Assembly (NCBI GenBank): GCA_938004375.1
Contig: CALKWH010000193.1
Coordinates: 1 to 7,185, forward strand
DNA from: an uncultured Pseudomonadota bacterium
GTDB lineage: Bacteria > Myxococcota_A > Polyangia > HGW-17
Reading direction: 5' to 3'
DNA length: 7,185 nt
Part shown: piece by piece, positions 6,052-7,185 of the stretch
Numbering within the stretch: position 1 is the stretch's first letter
Layout of the letters: each line of letters begins with the position of its first letter
The notes under the pieces: generated by a model
The model's input: only the letters and a program-made list of their open reading frames with translations
The model's database searches: none
Told to the model about the DNA's origin: nothing
Translations under genes and position numbers: made by a program

Positions 6052-7115
6052 CCCGGCGCGCCGTCTGCATTTTCCTGGCGTCGCTGCTCGCTGCCGCCGC
6101 CTGCGGGGAGGACAAGCCGAAGGAAGAACCCTTGGACTGCGAGGCCATCCCCGCCGCCCCGCTCGAGATCCACCAACTCGAGGACGGCGACCGGTCGGTG
6201 TGGCCCACCGGGCACCACGACGTCGCCTTCGACGGGGAAGGTTGGATCGCCGGCTTCAACACCGGCGCGATCGTACTGGCCAACCGCGCCGGGCAGCGAC
6301 GGGTCCTCACGACCGCCATCGACGCAGCCGAGGGCATGGAGTATCTCCCCGACGGACGCCTGGTGGTGGCCTCGGACGAGGGCATCGTCGCGGTCTCCCC
6401 CGACGGCGCCGTCGTCCCCCTGGCGCCGCACTTGCAGTCGGCCTTCAGCATTGTCGTGGGCCCCGACGGGATGATCTACTCCGCCGACAACGACCGTATT
6501 TACCGCATCGACCCCGACACCGGCGCGACCGAGACCTACCTGGACGCCGTCGAATCGGCCCGCGTGCTCAACTGGAGCCCGGACCGCCGTGTCCTGTACG
6601 TGGGGACCTTCGGCGAGGCCGTCTACGCGGTCGACGTGGACGAGGATCTGGCTCCGGTGGGCCAGCCGCGCCTCCTGGCGACGCTCCCTGGCGCGCAGTA
6701 CCAGGACGGTCTGGCCGTGGACAGGTGCGGCAACATCTACATCCCCGTGTGGTCGGACAAGCTCTACCGGATCACCCCCGAGGGCACCTTCACGGTGTAC
6801 CACCATTGGCCCGACATGGACTTCTACGGCCACGGCCTGAAGTGGGGCTCCGGGGTCGGCGGCTGGCGCAAAGACGCGCTCTACTCGCCACAGCCCTGGA
6901 ACGACAGCACGGGAGAGGGCACGCTCAACACCGTCGTCGAGGTGGTCGTCGGCGTCCCCGGCCTTCCGCCCGGCGGTTTCCCCGGCCCCGCACCCGCCGG
7001 CGATCCCCACGAGCTCACCTGCGCCGCCGACCGTCGCCGCGCCCGCCCCCCCTTCGTCCTCCTCGCCCTCCTCGCCCTCCTCGCCCTCGCCCTCCGCCGC
7101 AGGTCCTGGTCCTGA
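6048..7115 (+). CDS. Beta-propeller lipoprotein (SMP-30/NHL-like) with MYXO-CTERM-like C-terminal tail
   Basis: This gene encodes 355 residues from the ATG at 6048. An alternative ATG at 6042 adds two residues but is badly spaced from the RBS. The leader ends AAAC (C19, Gly at +2), a lipoprotein signal. Residues about 55-300 hold propeller strands of the SMP-30/gluconolactonase/NHL type: AEGMEYLPDG (94-103), IVVGPDGMIYSADN (135-148), VLNWSPDRRVLYVGTF (173-188) and QDGLAVDRCGNIYIP (219-233). E95 and D220 match SMP-30 metal ligands, but the usual Asn of the S-N-G-L motif aligns with R172, so lactonase activity is doubtful. After a Gly/Pro-rich linker (303-320) the tail has C325, an Arg-rich stretch, a Leu/Ala helix (336-349) and terminal RRR (350-352), the three-part layout of MYXO-CTERM sorting signals. 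Both an N-terminal lipid anchor and a C-terminal sorting tail is unusual. It overlaps the preceding gene by 4 bases. Confidence 0.87.
   Translation: MTRRAVCIFLASLLAAAACGEDKPKEEPLDCEAIPAAPLEIHQLEDGDRSVWPTGHHDVAFDGEGWIAGFNTGAIVLANRAGQRRVLTTAIDAAEGMEYLPDGRLVVASDEGIVAVSPDGAVVPLAPHLQSAFSIVVGPDGMIYSADNDRIYRIDPDTGATETYLDAVESARVLNWSPDRRVLYVGTFGEAVYAVDVDEDLAPVGQPRLLATLPGAQYQDGLAVDRCGNIYIPVWSDKLYRITPEGTFTVYHHWPDMDFYGHGLKWGSGVGGWRKDALYSPQPWNDSTGEGTLNTVVEVVVGVPGLPPGGFPGPAPAGDPHELTCAADRRRARPPFVLLALLALLALALRRRSWS
7059..7085 (+). repeat. Three 9-bp tandem repeats encoding Leu-Leu-Ala
   Basis: CTCCTCGCC is repeated exactly three times, followed by a partial CTCGCC. It encodes LLALLALLA in the C-terminal hydrophobic helix of the propeller lipoprotein. 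Unit length keeps the frame, so copy change would alter helix length by three residues at a time. Such repeats are also prone to assembly error. Confidence 0.9.
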
Positions 7116-7185
7116 CCCTGCCCTTCCACACCTCGGTTTTCCCCTCAAAAAGTCCACCGCCATCATCACTAGAATTTTCCACTTC
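7116..7185. other. 3' flank without a recognisable feature
   Basis: No gene, RBS or convincing hairpin-plus-T terminator is visible after the operon. The last 20 or so bases are clearly more AT-rich than the rest and contain CTAG, but do not match an adapter I recognise. It may be the start of an intergenic region or a low-quality contig end. Confidence 0.4.

Noticed and set aside
5979..7169. Long minus-strand open frame antisense to the propeller gene
   Set aside because: Shadow frame made of Gly/Glu/Val runs from GC-rich third positions and the 9-bp repeat; the plus strand has clear domains and an RBS.
7116..7185. Rho-independent terminator after the lipoprotein operon
   Set aside because: Only a weak GGTTTT/AAAAAG pairing is visible, with no GC stem and no T run.
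1..7185. CRISPR arrays, insertion sequences, tRNA or rRNA
   Set aside because: No spaced repeats, terminal inverted repeats, transposase motifs or RNA-gene signatures were seen on either strand.

Overview
The window reads as one end of a contig, or a whole short contig, from a very GC-rich Gram-negative bacterium. The best guess is a myxobacterium-like organism (Myxococcota, the former Deltaproteobacteria), probably from a draft or metagenome assembly. The hints are a strong G/C bias at third codon positions, four lipoprotein-type leaders in five genes, a Cys-rich tail of the myxobacterial lipoprotein kind, a C-terminal tail resembling the MYXO-CTERM sorting signal, and a GspE-N/MshEN-like protein fused to a GAF-like domain. 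The taxonomic call is inference; no rRNA or marker gene is present.

The left edge is artificial. Bases 16-49 are an exact Illumina TruSeq read-2 adapter, with bases 1-15 looking like index plus P7 tail. Genuine DNA starts near base 50, so the first gene is cut there. That gene (minus, 50-1509) is the N-terminal beta-propeller part of an exported S9-type (prolyl oligopeptidase/DPP) peptidase, and its catalytic domain is missing. Upstream of it and probably co-transcribed (minus, 1533-2810) is a cytoplasmic two-domain protein with a GspE-N/MshEN-like N-terminus and a GAF-like C-terminus but no ATPase. A slippery A AAA AAG heptamer lies five codons before its stop, counting the stop codon; the -1 frame is open into the peptidase.

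The 165-bp gap 2811-2975 is a divergent promoter region. It holds a good sigma70-type promoter for the minus operon, an extended -10 candidate for the plus operon, and a cluster of AAACGC/GCGTTT inverted repeats.

The plus operon holds three tightly packed lipoprotein genes. The first (2976-5000) is an unusual exported protein combining a phosphohistidine-type swivelling domain with a PPDK/PEP-synthase ATP-grasp domain, in the reverse order from PPDK. The second (5008-6051) is a Cys-rich lipoprotein with an Ig-like middle. The third (6048-7115) is a six-bladed-type beta-propeller lipoprotein ending in a Cys / hydrophobic helix / Arg-cluster tail. Spacing is 7 bp and then an ATGA overlap, so translation is probably coupled. 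All three would sit on the envelope, which suggests a surface-associated complex around the ATP-grasp protein. What it acts on, and where it would get ATP or another phosphodonor, is not evident. This is the most interesting part of the window. The last 70 bases show no gene or terminator I can support.
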